A stretch of DNA of 64,000 bases from Sorex araneus (GCF_027595985.1 NC_073302.1:13065811-13129810); one strand, 5' to 3'; numbered from the stretch's first letter, positions 21,715 to 33,647 are shown. Program-made: numbers and translations. The notes: generated by a model from the sequence alone, not told the origin.

Positions 21715-22749
21715 CAATACCAAATAGGGTCTGAAGTTCCAAAAGACCAGTGAGCTACAAACGCTCCTTGTACCTTCTCCGGGGATTCCCAGTGCCACCC
21801 TCTTCGACCACGTTGGGGAGAGACCTAAGTCCAGGTAACAGAGCAGCCTGGTCTAAGTGGTGAACGTCTTGGCCCGGAAGTCACTCAGAGCCCATGGTCC
21901 CACATCACAGGACAGAAGGTTGACACCCACAGCCAGAATAGGCTTTTCCTGCCACCATCAGGATAGCAGACTGGAGGCAGATTGTCTTCTCTTCCTGCTA
22001 AGACTACTCCCCCTCTCTGCGGTTCCCCTCAAGCCGAGGTTCTGGTTAGAACACCCAAGGGTGCTGGGGGAGGGGGCGCCTCCCTCCTCTACCAGGGTGC
22101 TGGCTCCTGTTGAGTTTGCAACCATGAGTTATTCGCCTTCTGCCGCACTGGCGAGAAGCAGGGCCAAGGCTGCAGGACGATGTGAAGGGAAAGCAAATAC
22201 CCAGGGTCTCTCTGGAACACAATGCAGAGTGGGTGTCTTAGCCCAGGACTGGCTCAGGTCCAGCAGGGCTGGCCCAAAGCAGCCAGGATGTTCCATGGTA
22301 CCTGCCTTCCTCATGTAGGTTCAAGTTCTTCTCCAAGGATCTGTGTGGCCCAGTCACGTCACATGCCCTCAAGGACAGATGACACACCCATCCTAGGCTG
22401 AAACCCCCGTGCTCTCTCAGAGTGGCTGACCTTACAAATTTCACTCAGAAAATTATTGCTACAATCCCCCCACCAAGCTGAAAAATTAAAGCCTTTGTGA
22501 TGCATCAGGCTTTTCTTCAAATCTGGAAACCCAAAAAAAATAAATCTGGAAACCCAGTGAGATTGGAAAAACCACCACCGCCCCCTTAGAAGCCTCTTTC
22601 AACAAACAAGTCGAAGTTTCTGTTCACATTTTTATTGGGATGTTGTTTCTAACTCTGCAACCCTCTGAAACAGACCAAAGTAGCTGGCGGATGTCACTCG
22701 TGATGGTGAGTTCATCAGCATTTGATGCATGATTCATTTGCAGAACCAG
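21715..22749. other. Intergenic, no gene recognised
   Basis: Unique-looking. Open frames are short and without recognisable domains. Confidence 0.4.
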
Positions 22750-23165
22750 CGTTGACTGGAGTCTCCCGACATGCTCCACTTGCTACAAGGCTGGGGGTAG
22801 ATGGGGGAACAATAATAAAGACATGAGACACAGCTTTACTTCCATGTTCATTTATGTGCTCACAACGGACAGGCATAGAATGATTGCACTCATTCTGTGG
22901 GATATAAAAAACACAGTATGAGACTATTACCCATGGATAGTAGAAATGTGGGCCAGGAGGACTGTCCCACAGTTGGAAGCTTGTCACAAATGTGGGAAAG
23001 GGGGAAGAGGGCAGTTAGGACAGAGAAAGATCACTATGACAATGACAGTTGGGAATAATTACTCTGGACAAGAATTGTGTGCTAAAAGCAGCTAAAAGGA
23101 TATACATGACAACCTGTCAGTACCCGTAATGCAAACCATATTGACTGAGAGGAAAGGAAGATCGA

Positions 23166-23201
<36 letters not shown>

Positions 23202-23370
23202 GTGTCTGGAGGTAGGGATGGGTGGAAGGAGGGAAATTGGGGACTTTGGTGGTGGGAAATGTACACTGGTGAAGGGACAGGTGTTGGAACATTGTATGAC
23301 TGAAACCCAATCATAGAAAACTTTGTCACTGTTTATCTCGCAGTGATTTAATTAAATAAATAAAGTTTTA
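22750..23370 (+). repeat. LINE-1 3' end, 5'-truncated
   Basis: It keeps the L1 ORF2-end/3'-UTR phrases ATGATTGCACTCATTCTGTG, GGATAGTAGAAATGTGGGCC and a terminal TGAAACCCAATCAT block, ending in AATTAAATAAATAAAG. Confidence 0.8.
23166..23197. repeat. (GA)n microsatellite in L1 3' end
   Basis: About 16 GA units at the place where the L1 3' UTR has a purine tract. Confidence 0.9.
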
Positions 23371-24197
23371 AAAATCAATTTCATCTATTCATCTCATTCC
23401 ATGGATTCTGGCAGAAAGGAAAAAGAAAATTTGCGGTCACATTAGCTAAATTGCCTATGACAAGTGGAATAAGACCCAAGATGGAGACAAACAAGAAGGT
23501 CTCCTGGGATGCTTTGAATAATGACCCCAAAGCTGAGACTGCTTGTCTACTGATTGGCTTGTTACGAGCTCACGTGCTGTGTTTCTCTGTTCCATTGCTG
23601 CCTGCCATTAATCCTCTGGACATTTCCATGGGGAAGACCTGAGTTAGGATTCAAGAGCCCATCAGCAGTTGGTCTTCTAATCTAGCAGGCAACAAAGAAC
23701 TGTAAGCATCTGTGTAATTAAATGTCCTCGTCCCAGACCAGAAGTTAATCCGAGATTTAGAGGCCCCTACCAGGACAGCTGCTCACTAACTGTTTTTCCA
23801 AAATAACTCAAGGCAGGAATACAACCGCAGTCACGCAGGCTGCGGGCAGTGAAACCAGGGCGACGGAAGCATCAGTTACGGGAAGCAGCATCCTACTACG
23901 GGCACCCCGTGTTAGGGGTCATTGTAGGGCAGAAGCATCAGTAGCAGCCTGGATTCACTTCCTCAGTTCTTTCACTTCTAGGGTTGGTGGCCAGGGCCCA
24001 GTAACCTGCCTGCCTCCTTCACAGCTAGAATCTGGGTCCACACAGTGGGGTTCACAAGGTCATAGGGTGGCATCACTGCAAATGACTGCAGCACCCGGGG
24101 CCTACCCAGGTAGAGACAGCAGAGACCCCAAACTCAATTGGCCTACTCCCCTCCTTTCAAAAAAAAAAATCCTCACCATCTCCTACAAATCTACTTT
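23371..24197. other. Intergenic, no gene recognised
   Basis: Unique-looking sequence with no recognised feature. Confidence 0.4.
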
Positions 24198-24204
24198 CTT
24201 TTTT

Positions 24205-24377
24205 GGTTGTTGATGTTTGGGGGCCACACCCGGCAATGCTCAGGGCTTACTCCTTACACTGTGCTCAGGGACCACTCTCCATGGTATTCAGAGACGATAT
24301 GAGTTTAGTACAGGGAACCGAACCAGGGTCAGCTGTGTTCAAGGTGGGTGCTTCAACCCTGGTATTATCTCTTTGGC
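24205..24377 (-). mobile_element. Type A SINE, diverged, antisense
   Basis: GGGGGCCACACCCGGCAATG through CCGAACCAGGGTCAGCTG to TCTCTTTGGC. Confidence 0.8.
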
Positions 24378-24393
24378 TCAATCTACCTTCTTT

Positions 24394-24486
24394 CTTTCTT
24401 CCTTTCTTCCTTCCTTCCTTCCTTTCTTTCTTTCTTTCTTCCTTCCTTCCTTCCTTCCTTCCTTTCTTTCTTTCTTCCCTTCTTTC

Positions 24487-24549
<63 letters not shown>

Positions 24550-24552
24550 TCG
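24394..24552. repeat. (CTTT/CTTC)n microsatellite grown from a SINE tail
   Basis: About 160 bp of TTTC/TTCC tetranucleotides lying between the left TSD and the A-tail end of the antisense SINE at 24553, so it expanded from that tail. Confidence 0.92.
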
Positions 24553-24714
24553 TTTTGTGTCACACCCAGCAATGCACAGGGGTTACTCCTGGCTCTGCAC
24601 TCAGGAATTACTCCTGGTGGTTCTTGGGGGACCGTAGGGGATGCTGGGAATCGAACCTGGGTCGGCCACCTGCAAGGCAAACACCCTACATGCTGTGCTA
24701 TCCCTCCAGCCCCT
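24553..24714 (-). mobile_element. Type A SINE, near-intact, antisense
   Basis: TSD TCAATCTACCTTCTTT at 24378-24393 and TCAGTCTACCTTCTTT at 24715-24730 enclose the SINE together with its expanded tail. Confidence 0.93.
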
Positions 24715-24730
24715 CAGTCTACCTTCTTTA

Positions 24731-25878
24731 GGTGAACAAACAAAAATCAACCCTAAAATTATACACACAAACCCCCACCTTCCTCCAGAACACCTCCGTC
24801 TCTCCCAAGCAGTACCTATCACTCCGGAAAAGTCTGCCCTACGCCCCTCAGGGTCACCTCACTGCAGCAGGGACTCACTTCTTCTTCCCTGCTCTCAGAC
24901 ACTGAGGTGGGTGTGAGCCCACCTGTTCCCACCTGAGAAGCCAGCCCAGAACTCAGGTTGGTGGGGTGCTGATGCATTGGGCTGGACTGGGGGGTCCAGG
25001 GCCACACTTCCCCTCCCTGCACCCCGGTCCTGTATGTGAGGCTGAGATTGGACAGGGTCTCCGGAATTATCTCTTTACTCCTCATCACTTGACAAACGAG
25101 GCAACTGAGGCCCAGAACACCCGGAAGCTGGTAGATTTTTTAGCTTAAGCTACAGCACTGGCAAAGGCGCTTGGATCCAAGTCTGGACTCAAAACTCTTC
25201 TCCCTCCAGGCTCTGCTGATGTCTAAGGGATTGGCCTTGACCAAGTAGCTGAGCCCTTGAACCCTTGGTTTTCTCATGGGGAAAAGTAGAAAATACTAGG
25301 CTGATCTCTAGGAGAGTTCATAAATGGAGCCAAGCAGGTAATGAGCCCTGGGAGTTCCTGATGTGGCATAAAGGCAGACACCCTCTCATCATTGTTCTGA
25401 TTTTTCATTGGGACTGTGGATTCCAGTCCTCCAGATAAGTGGTCTCCAGTCTGACCCTGGGCCCCAGACCCCTCCCAAGATTACTGAGCCCACCTGAGTT
25501 TCTCCCCTCCCCCAATGCCTCATCACTAACATGCACAAAGACACAGGTGGAGAAGAGGTTGAACCGACTGGGATAGGGGAAGCCAATGCCAGAGAGAATC
25601 GAGTTCCCATATCTGGTACCTGACAAGTCAGGAGCCGTTAGGAGAGGCCGTTAGGAGTGAATCCTCGAGGGCAGGGTCCTGGCTGCTGGCTCGGCTTAAC
25701 AGCGCATCCCTGCTTACAGCTACTTATACTTTTCCTCTATATGAGGATGTATTTGAAGAGAACATCCTACAACATATACGGAATTTGAAAACGCTAACAT
25801 ATTTTCTAAAATTTAAATTCATCCCCTGCTTTTTAAATAAGTTTCTTAACTATTGAATTAAAATTTTAATACATTGAG
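24731..25878. other. Intergenic, no gene recognised
   Basis: Unique-looking. No exon seen. Confidence 0.4.
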
Positions 25879-26010
25879 GGACTGGAGAAATAGTACATTG
25901 TCTTGCAATGCACCAACCAGATTCAATACCCAACACCGCTGATGGGTCCCCAGCACAGAGCCAGAAAGAGCCCCCAGGCACTCCTGGGTGAGGCCTCCAC
26001 ACAAGAGGGG
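25879..26010 (+). mobile_element. Decayed type A SINE
   Basis: Head GGGACTGGAGAAATAGTACA and AGCACAGAGCCAGAAAGAG remain; the middle is shortened. Confidence 0.6.
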
Positions 26011-26879
26011 GGAATCACCAGTATTGGGAGTGCGAAAGGGTGCAGCACACACTGTCAAGGTTGAGGTCTCAATTGCCATATGTCTCTCGGAGCATTGCTG
26101 AGGTGGCCCTAATGGTCCCCAGCATCACTGAGCCTGAGTAGCACCACACAGTTGAGCCCAAGCATCGGAGTGTCAGACCAACACAGCCAGGATGAGCACT
26201 GCCAACGAGCACTTTTTGGAAAGTCCCCCGAAATATTCACTGCTACAAATCTGTGAATAAAAGAAATGGAGATTCTTCCTACTATGTTTTAGGAGACCAA
26301 CATTAGATGAGTGCCAAAAGTAGACAGAGACATTACTAAAAGAGAAAACTTCAGGACTGGTGAACATTGATGCCAAGATTCTCAACAGACTCTCAGTGGG
26401 CCAAGTTCAATGATACAACAAAAGAATCAGACACCACAATCAACTGGAACTCGTGCCAGGAATGCAGGGATGATTCAGTATATGAAAATCAGTCCATTCA
26501 ATACAATAGATCAACAAAAATAAAGATAAAATCATACGATGAAATCAGTTGATGCAGAGAAAGCTTTTGGAAAGATTCAGCTTTCATTCATGATTAGAAA
26601 AAAATACCTTATCAAAATAGAGAGAGAAGAAACATACTTCAAGATACTAACAGTCATTTACAACAAACCCACATCCAACATTATACTCAGCGATGAAAAA
26701 CTGAAAGTCTTCCCCCTGAGATCAGGCAAAAGACAAGGATTATGCTTTTTCCACTATTATTCAAAATAGTTTTGTAAGTCCCTGCCACTGCAATCAGGCA
26801 AGTAAAAGAAATCAAAGGCATTCAAATTGGAAAAGAAGTTGAACTAGCATTAGATATAGGTTAGATAACAATAACATAG

Positions 26880-27070
26880 AGAACCCTAAAAACTCCTTGA
26901 GAGAGAGAGAAGGAAGGAAAGTGCCTGCCATGGGGGCAAGGGGGTGAGGCACTGAGGGGTGGCGAAGGCTGGGGAAGGCTGGTGGGGAAATGTACATTGG
27001 GAAATGAAAGGACAGGTGTTGGAACTTGTATGACTGAAACCCAATCATGAACAACTTTGTAATTGTAGTT
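26880..27070 (+). repeat. LINE-1 3' terminal fragment inserted in older L1
   Basis: GAGAGAGAGAAGG purine tract, GGGGAAATGTACATTGGG, then GTATGACTGAAACCCAATCA and GTAATTGTAGTTAAATAAG, like the end of the L1 at 23370. Confidence 0.7.
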
Positions 27071-27390
27071 AAATAAGAACATTTAAAGCCTCTTACAAAC
27101 AATAAGACCAGTACAGCAGAGTAGTAGGCTACAAAATCAACACTCAAAAGTCAATGATGTAATTCTTTATGGAAGTAATGAACTACAAGAGAAATTAAAA
27201 AGACAATTCCACAATTCCACTTAGTGTCCAAAAAGCACCAAGCAGCTAGAAATCAACTTAACAAAGGATCTGAAAGACTTACACACTAAAATATGTCATT
27301 CCTGAAATAGAAGAGAACACCAGGAAATGGGAAAATAATTCCATGTTCATGGATTGAATAATTCAACATTGTTAAAATGTCTATCCAACC

Positions 27391-28529
27391 TATGAAGTAT
27401 ATACAAGGCCCTGGTTGAACTCTACAAGAAGAAAACATCCAACCCCATCAGAAAATGGGGTGAAGAAATGAACAGAAACTTTCTCAAGGAAGAAATATGA
27501 ATGGCCAAAAGGCACATGAAAAAATGCTCTTCACCACTAATCATCAGGGAGATGCAGATCAAAACAACTATGAGATTCCACCTCACCCCACAGATTGACA
27601 TACATCCAAGAGAACAAAAGCAACCGGTGTTGGCGTGGATGTGGGGAGAAAGGGACCCTTCTACACTGCTGGTGGGAATGCCGACTGGTTCAGCCTTTTT
27701 GGAAAACAATATGGACACCTCTCAAAAAAATTAGAAATTGAGCTCCCATTTGACCCAGCAATACCACTCCTGGGAATATATCCCAGAGAGGCAAAAAAGT
27801 ATAGTCAAAATGACATCTGCACTTATATGTTCATCGCAGCACTGTTTACAATAGCCAGAATCTGGGGAAAAAAACAAGTGCCAGAGAACAGATGACTGGT
27901 TAAAGAAATGTTGGTACATCTACATAATAGAATACTATGTAATAGAAAAGTCATGAAGTCATGAACTTTGCATATAAGTGGATCAACATGGAAAGTATCA
28001 TGCTAAGTGAAATGAGTCAGAAAAAGAGAGACAGACATAGAAAAATTGCACTCGTCTGTGGAATATAAAATAACAGAATAGGAGACTAGCACCCAAGAAT
28101 AGTAGAAATAGGGACCAGGAGGTTTGTTCCATGGCTTGGAAGCCAACCTCACATGCTGGGGAAAAAGGCAGCTCAGATGGAGAAGGAAACACAAAGTAAA
28201 GCGTGGTTGGAGGACCCGCTTGGGATGGAAGATGCGTGCTAAAAGTAGACTATAGATTGAACACAATGGCCACTCAATACCTCTATTGCAAACCACAACA
28301 CCCAAAAGGAGAGAGAGAACAAAAGGGAATTCCCTGCCACAGAGGTGGGGTGGGTTGGGGGGTTATGAGATGGGGAGGGTGGGAAGGATACTGGGTTGAT
28401 TGGTGGTGGAGAATGGGCACTGTTGGAGGGATGGGTACTCGAGCATTGTATGACTGAAACACAAGCACGAAAGTTTGTAAGTCTGTAACTGTACCTCACG
28501 GTGATTCACTAATAAAAACTTTTTTAAAA
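27391..28529 (+). mobile_element. Younger 5'-truncated LINE-1 with ORF2 C-terminus
   Basis: Shifted fragments of the ORF2 C-terminus are readable: [20 protein letters not shown], then [18 protein letters not shown] and MFIAALFTIARIWG. The 3' UTR has G tracts (28343-28395) and the end GGTGATTCACTAATAAAAAC. It is flanked by an unusually long direct repeat of about 110 bp (27283-27395 and 28535-28645, about 90% identical by eye). Confidence 0.8.
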
Positions 28530-29360
28530 AATACTTACACACTAAAATATGTCATTCCTTAAATAGAAGAGAACACCAGAAAATGGGAAAATAATTCCAT
28601 GTTCGTGGATTGAATGATTCAATGTTAAAATTTCTGTCCGACCCAAATTCAATTCAACCCCCATCAAAATACTAATGATATTCTTCAAGGATTTATATAT
28701 AATGTTACTCAAATGGCAATGGCACCATAAAACTCCATGAATAGCTTAATCATTCTGAGAAAGAAGAAGGAGGAGAAAGTGAAAGAGAATGAGAGACGGG
28801 AGGTAGCACATTCCCTGTTTTTAAATTATACTATAAAATGATAGCAGTCAAAACGGTGTGGAGTGTGCAAGACTCTCACGCTAGACTCTCAGACTAATGG
28901 AACAGAATTGAGACTCCCAGACACAACCCCCAGTCGAATGGACGGTTAGTGTGTGAGAAATGGGTACACATAGTCTGTGAGCTGGGTACGATGACGGGAA
29001 GCAAGAAAATCTTCAACAAATAATGACAGAAAAATTGAATAGTTACTTATGGAAAGAAAGAAATTGGATCCATGCCTCACATCATATACAAAAATCAACT
29101 CTAAATGAAATAAAGATCTCAATATTAAACCAAAATCAATATAATACCTTGAAGAAAACACAGGAAAAGCCCTCCAAGATAGAGACCTCAGAAGTAAATG
29201 ATCTGATGCGAAATGACAAAGACACCAAAAATGAAAACAGGTCCCCATATGCTTAACCACTAAATTAAACCATAAGTGAAAAACTAAATTAAATAAACTA
29301 AACTCCCATAAACTAAAAGGAGTCTACATGGCAAAAGAAACTCAGTCTAAAATAAGATAC

Positions 29361-30175
29361 CTTGCGCACCATGTCACTACAAAGCGAGTACCTCTGGGTT
29401 GTGAGTCCTAGAAAATGGCGGATGCCACGTGGGCGCTGGTGCTGCTGCCGCTGCTATCTTCCCCGTAGAAGGATTTTTCTCTCCCAGCGCTTTCTTTCTA
29501 CGAAAGATAGCAGAAGATAGCAGCGGCAGCAGCACCAGCGCCCATGTGGCGTCCGCCATTTTCTAGGACTCACAACCCAGAGGTACTCACTTTGTAGTGA
29601 CGTGGCATGCAAGAGATCATGGGATGGGGGTGTTACTGGCATGCCTTCGGGCCAAATGAGATCCAGAGCAGTCACGCATGACACGGCCCCTCTGCTCCTT
29701 AAAGACTATGATCCAGGAGGTCTGCTAACCCATTTTGGCATCCAGAGACTTATAGAAATGCATCTAGACTGTAAACTGAGCTAAAACAACAGAAATCCAA
29801 AACCGTGCGGCCGCAATAGCGGCCACGTGAGCTCCTATAATCTTCAGTCTCAGCAATTGGAAAACACACTATCAAATGATGCCTTTTCAGCAGGTTTGTT
29901 TGTTGGGGAAAATTTTTGAATAATAATAGTCAGTTCTCTGTTGAAATATTGAATGTATCCAAAGTATAGAGAGAATAAAGTGAAGATCATTGGCCACTCA
30001 GTTGCGGGGGGTGGAGGGGGGTATATTTGGGTTCTTGGTGGGGGAACAGGGACACTGGTGAAGGGATGGGGGTTTGATCATTATATGACTGAGACTTAAA
30101 CCTTAAAGCTTTATAACTTTTGTCACGGTGATTCAATAAAATAAAATTTAAAAAAATAATAATAAAATAAAATAA
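29361..30175 (+). mobile_element. Non-autonomous L1-ended retroelement, about 0.8 kb
   Basis: Same family as 4671-5734: GC-rich 5' region (word CAACCCAGAGGTA), then the L1 3' end with GGTGATTCAATAAAATAAAA. A short AAGATAC repeat at 29354-29360 and 30176-30182 is the probable TSD, inside old L1 ORF2 sequence. Confidence 0.72.
29369..29605. repeat. Long inverted repeat, 92-bp arms
   Basis: 29369-29460 is the reverse complement of 29514-29605 with four mismatches (96% identity), separated by 53 bp. It sits at the 5' end of the 0.8-kb element and includes AAAATGGCGGA/TCCGCCATTTT. Confidence 0.92.
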
Positions 30176-30756
30176 AAGATACACTAGTGAATGGGAGAAA
30201 ATATGTACACACAAGATATAGAGAGATCTCACAAAGCTCAACCACAAAAAAATTCAATAACCACATCAAAAAAATGGAGAGAGGAGATATGCAGACAGTT
30301 TCCTGAAGACATGCCATCAGCCAGGAGTCATATCAAAAAAGTACTCATCTTCACTTGTTATCATATAAATGCAGAAATAAAAATTATAAGATAAAATCTC
30401 ACAACAGTGAGAATGCTACATCTGAAGAAAAAGAAAAGATAGAAATAGCCATTGTTGGCCAGAATGTAGAAGAAAGGAATCCACTTACATTGTTGATGGA
30501 AATGTCATCTGGTTCAGCCTCTATGGAAAGAGCCCTGACAAATTAAGAATAGAGTTTCCATATGAGCTAGCTACCCCAAATCTCAAAAACATTAATTTGA
30601 AAAGATGTACACACATCTATGTTCATTGCAGCTTTGAGTACAATAATGAGAATATGAAAAAAAAAACTCAAATGTCCAATGACAGAGGAGTGGATAAGGA
30701 AGTTTGGTTTATGAACACACTGGAATATTATACAGCTATAAGAAAAGATGAAAAAT

Positions 30757-30935
30757 GGGCTGGAGAGACAGTTTGACAGATTGGACACTTGCCTTGAATG
30801 CAGCTAACCCAGGTTTAGTCCCCAGCCTTCCAACCTTGAGTCCTACCAAGAGTCATTCCAGAGTAAAGAGCCAGAGTAACCCTTGAGTATCACGATATGT
30901 GGCCCAAAAACAGAACCCCCCCCCCAAAACAAAAA
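30757..30935 (+). mobile_element. Type A SINE in old L1
   Basis: The head is GGGCTGGAGAGACAGTTTGA and the tail GATATGTGGCCCAAAAAC. An AAGATGAAAAATG-like TSD flanks it imperfectly. Confidence 0.8.
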
Positions 30936-31261
30936 GAAAAGAAAAAATGAAATCTTACAGCTGGCTATGACACAGATAGAATTAGAGGATATCATGTTAA
31001 GCAAAAATAAGTCAGAGGGAGAAGAACAAATATCAGATGATCCCACTTATCTGTGGTATATAGAGTAACAAAACAAGGCACCGGACAATATCAGAACAGA
31101 ACAAAACCTTGATCGTATGCCGAAGAACTGAGAGTACCGAACAGGGAGGGGCAATGGGAGCAACCAACTAGAGGATCTTGGGTATTTTGGTAGTAGTGAA
31201 GGTGCAGAACCTTTGGGGGTTTTTTTGGGGGGCAGGGGGTGTTTGTTTGTTTTGTTTTTGA

Positions 31262-31510
31262 TTGAAATTCTGTAGCACAGCAGGTAGGGCGTTTGCCTTG
31301 CACACTGCTGACCCAGGTTACATTCCTTCGTCCCTCTCGAAGAGCCCAGCAAGCTACCGAGAGTATCCCACCAGCACAGAAGAACCTGGCAAGCTACCCG
31401 TGGCGTATTTGATATGCCAAAAACAGTAACAAGTCTCACAATGGAGATGTTACTGGTGCCCGCTCGAGCAAATAGATGAACAACGGGACGACAGTGACAG
31501 TGACAGTGCT
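31262..31510 (+). mobile_element. Type B SINE
   Basis: TAGCACAGCAGGTAGGGCG head (first bases lost) through GGGACGACAGTGACAGTGAC tail. Confidence 0.9.
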
Positions 31511-31740
31511 ACAATATTATTGATAATGGTTTCTCATGCAAAGAATTTCAATACCACATCCATCACCCGTGAACCCACATTCCTCATCCAAGGATCCTGA
31601 AACCCCCTCCTCTCAACTCCTTCCCCCACCCCTGTGTTATGTGAATCATGTTTTGATGTGGATCAGTTCTCTTGTTCTATCAGTGCAGTAACCTTGATCA
31701 TCAAAACCAGACAAGCTAACAGTGCTGTAACCATACTTTC
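31511..31740 (-). repeat. Probable LINE-1 3' end, antisense
   Basis: AATTTCAATACCACATCC, ACCCGTGAACCCACATTCC and a C-rich stretch resemble antisense L1 3' UTR copies such as 60640-60740. Confidence 0.5.
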
Positions 31741-32820
31741 TAAACCGTAATATGTCACAGCCGATGCCCCATGAGGGCAGAGAGAAGAAAACGACATTTC
31801 CTTTCCCCCCACCATGAAATGACATCATCAACTCCTTGTTGCTTTCCACCAGTTTCCTCTTCCACTTCTTTGAAGAGCCATGGAGTCCTGAGTGTAGGAG
31901 AGACAGCAAGGCAGGACACGGTGAGACACTTTGGGCAGAGTCTGGGGGCCTGCCCGCCTTACTCTACAAAGCTTACGGACCCAGCATCCCAGCCAGCCAT
32001 CAGTCCTCAGCTGTTTTCAGAGGTCATCAGCTCCCAGAGCTAGAAGGCTGAGCCAGCCCTGAGCCTGCCTCTCCGAGGAGGAGAAAATGAAGAGTCCTTT
32101 GCTTCCTGCTTCTCAGAACCTGCAGCTGGATTGTGGCTGTGAGAGGTTGTACTTCTCACTTCCCAAGCTTAGTCTCTGCTTCCTCAATTGCAGCCCTACG
32201 CTCAAGACACCAGATTTTTGCCCTGAGCCAGACAGATGGCTTTTCTCTGTAAACTTATTTTTAGAAAGAAAGAAAAAAAAAAACCCTCCCATTTTGGTTC
32301 TCCTTAGTAGGCATGAGTGGTGTCCCGGCTTTCGTTTTCATTTCCTTTCTGAGTCAGGTTTGGCCTCACTGAGCTCAGTGTGGCAGTTTCTTCCCTTCCC
32401 TGAGCACCCAGAGGCAGCATACACACTCCCCCCCTCGCCAGGTGATGCCCTCTCTATTTCAAGACCCTCCCAGATGAAGCTGAGTGACTACCAGTAAGTT
32501 TTTGGTACTTTCCAAACTTCAACTATTTCCCTTGGTAAATTTCCATCCTAGGAGCTAGTTCATCTGAAAACAGGATGTGGGCCGTGAAGGGAGTGAGGTC
32601 GCACTGTGTGTTCTTATCACTTACACTGGCTGGGGGTAGAAAGGAAGGGGGTGGGTGGCGTCAGAAGGAGAGGGAACCAGAAAACAGGTATCCCCAATTC
32701 TTTTCGCTTGATTTTAAAAACAAAAACAGAGCAAAGCAAAAAAAAAGTTAATTTCTTCCTGGATGGGGCTGAGAACCAATAGATGTTTATACTGGAAACT
32801 AAGAATTCAAACCTTTTTTT
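31741..32820. other. Repeat-free block upstream of TRAF1 (regulatory candidate)
   Basis: About 1.1 kb without SINE or L1 between repeat-dense flanks, containing the ISRE/AP-1 cluster at 32329-32356. It could hold a TRAF1 enhancer or upstream exon. Confidence 0.4.
32329..32356 (-). promoter_or_regulatory. Overlapping ISRE / Ets-IRF element next to AP-1 site
   Basis: Reading the minus strand, 32345-32329 is GGAAATGAAAACGAAAG. It holds GGAANNGAAA (Ets-IRF composite) overlapping GAAANNGAAA (ISRE core). TGAGTCA (AP-1/BATF) lies five bases away at 32350-32356. This arrangement fits lymphoid or interferon-responsive control of TRAF1, by inference from motifs only. Confidence 0.5.
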
Positions 32821-32821
32821 T

Positions 32822-32998
32822 TTTTCTGCTTTTGCTTGTTGGGTCACACTCAGCGATGCTCAGGGGTTACTCCTGGCTTTGCACTCAGGAATTACCCCTG
32901 GCAGTGCTCAGGGGACCAGATGGGATGCTGGGAACAGCACCTGGGTGGGCTGCGTGCAAAGCAAACGGCCTACCCGCTGTGCTATCCTTCCAGCCCCC
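32822..32998 (-). mobile_element. Type A SINE, near-intact, antisense
   Basis: TTGGGTCACACTCAGCGATG to GTGCTATCCTTCCAGCCCCC. Confidence 0.92.
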
Positions 32999-33395
32999 AG
33001 AACCCTTTTTCTTACTGTTGAAATCCTCCGCATATCTTCTACAGAGGCCCCCTGAGCTCCCTTCTTACTGGGGGCGGGCAGGCAGCTCTCTGGCCTGCAG
33101 TGGGGGTGGGGGGAGGGCAGGTGGGTGAGTGAGAGGCTTAAAACGTCACAGGCTGAGAAACCCAACAAAACCAAAGTCAGTCAGATCAATTCCCAGCTCC
33201 AGGCGGCCAGTCAAGACAAAAGCATGTACCCTAATACATACCAAAAATTGACCAGGTGTTTTCCAGTCATTAAAAACACCCACCACTCTCAGGGCAGCCT
33301 GGCTCTCAGCCAGAAGAAGGAACCCTGACCGAATTAGCTGAAACAAAGGTGGTTTGGGTCTTGAACCCGAAACTCCAATAAACAAAACTCCACTA
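32999..33395. other. Upstream of TRAF1, no feature recognised
   Basis: Contains a CRE-half-like ACGTCACAG at about 33145. No exon recognised. Confidence 0.35.
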
Positions 33396-33545
33396 TACTA
33401 GCTCTGCACTTGCCTGGCAGACCTGGGTTCAATCCCCAGCACCCCGTATGGTCCCCGACCCCCCCCCCCACAACACACACGCTCTAGGAGTGATCTCTAA
33501 GCACAAAGCCAGGAATAAGACCTGAGCACAAATAATCAAATAAAT
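33396..33545 (+). mobile_element. Type A SINE, 5'-truncated
   Basis: Starts in the middle of the tRNA head (CTCTGCACTTGCCTGGCAG) and keeps GGTTCAATCCCCAGCACC. Confidence 0.7.
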
Positions 33546-33647
33546 AAATGCATGTTTTAAATGTCTGATACCAGAGCTGAGTACCATTACCTATTTTCAT
33601 TTATATGCACAAATCGTGGGGAATTAAAAAAATGTCTATATGAGGGG

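Larger units (their letters stand above)
26340..31080 (+). mobile_element. Nested LINE-1 composite (old L1 with three insertions)
   Basis: An old + strand L1 ORF2 appears in pieces at about 26340-26875, 27072-27390, 28530-29360 and 30183-31080. The first piece encodes reverse-transcriptase fragments (SVDAEKAFGKIQ, then TSNIILSDEKLKVFPLRSG), broken by stops. Into it are inserted an L1 3' end (about 26880-27070), a younger 5'-truncated L1 (about 27391-28529) and a non-autonomous L1-ended element (29361-30175). A type A SINE interrupts the last piece at 30757. No piece is coding-competent. Confidence 0.8.

Noticed and set aside
26539..26769. Reverse-transcriptase-like peptide as a possible retrovirus or retron
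   Set aside because: The motifs and downstream ORF2 C-terminal phrases are LINE-1. No LTR, gag or protease sequence was seen.
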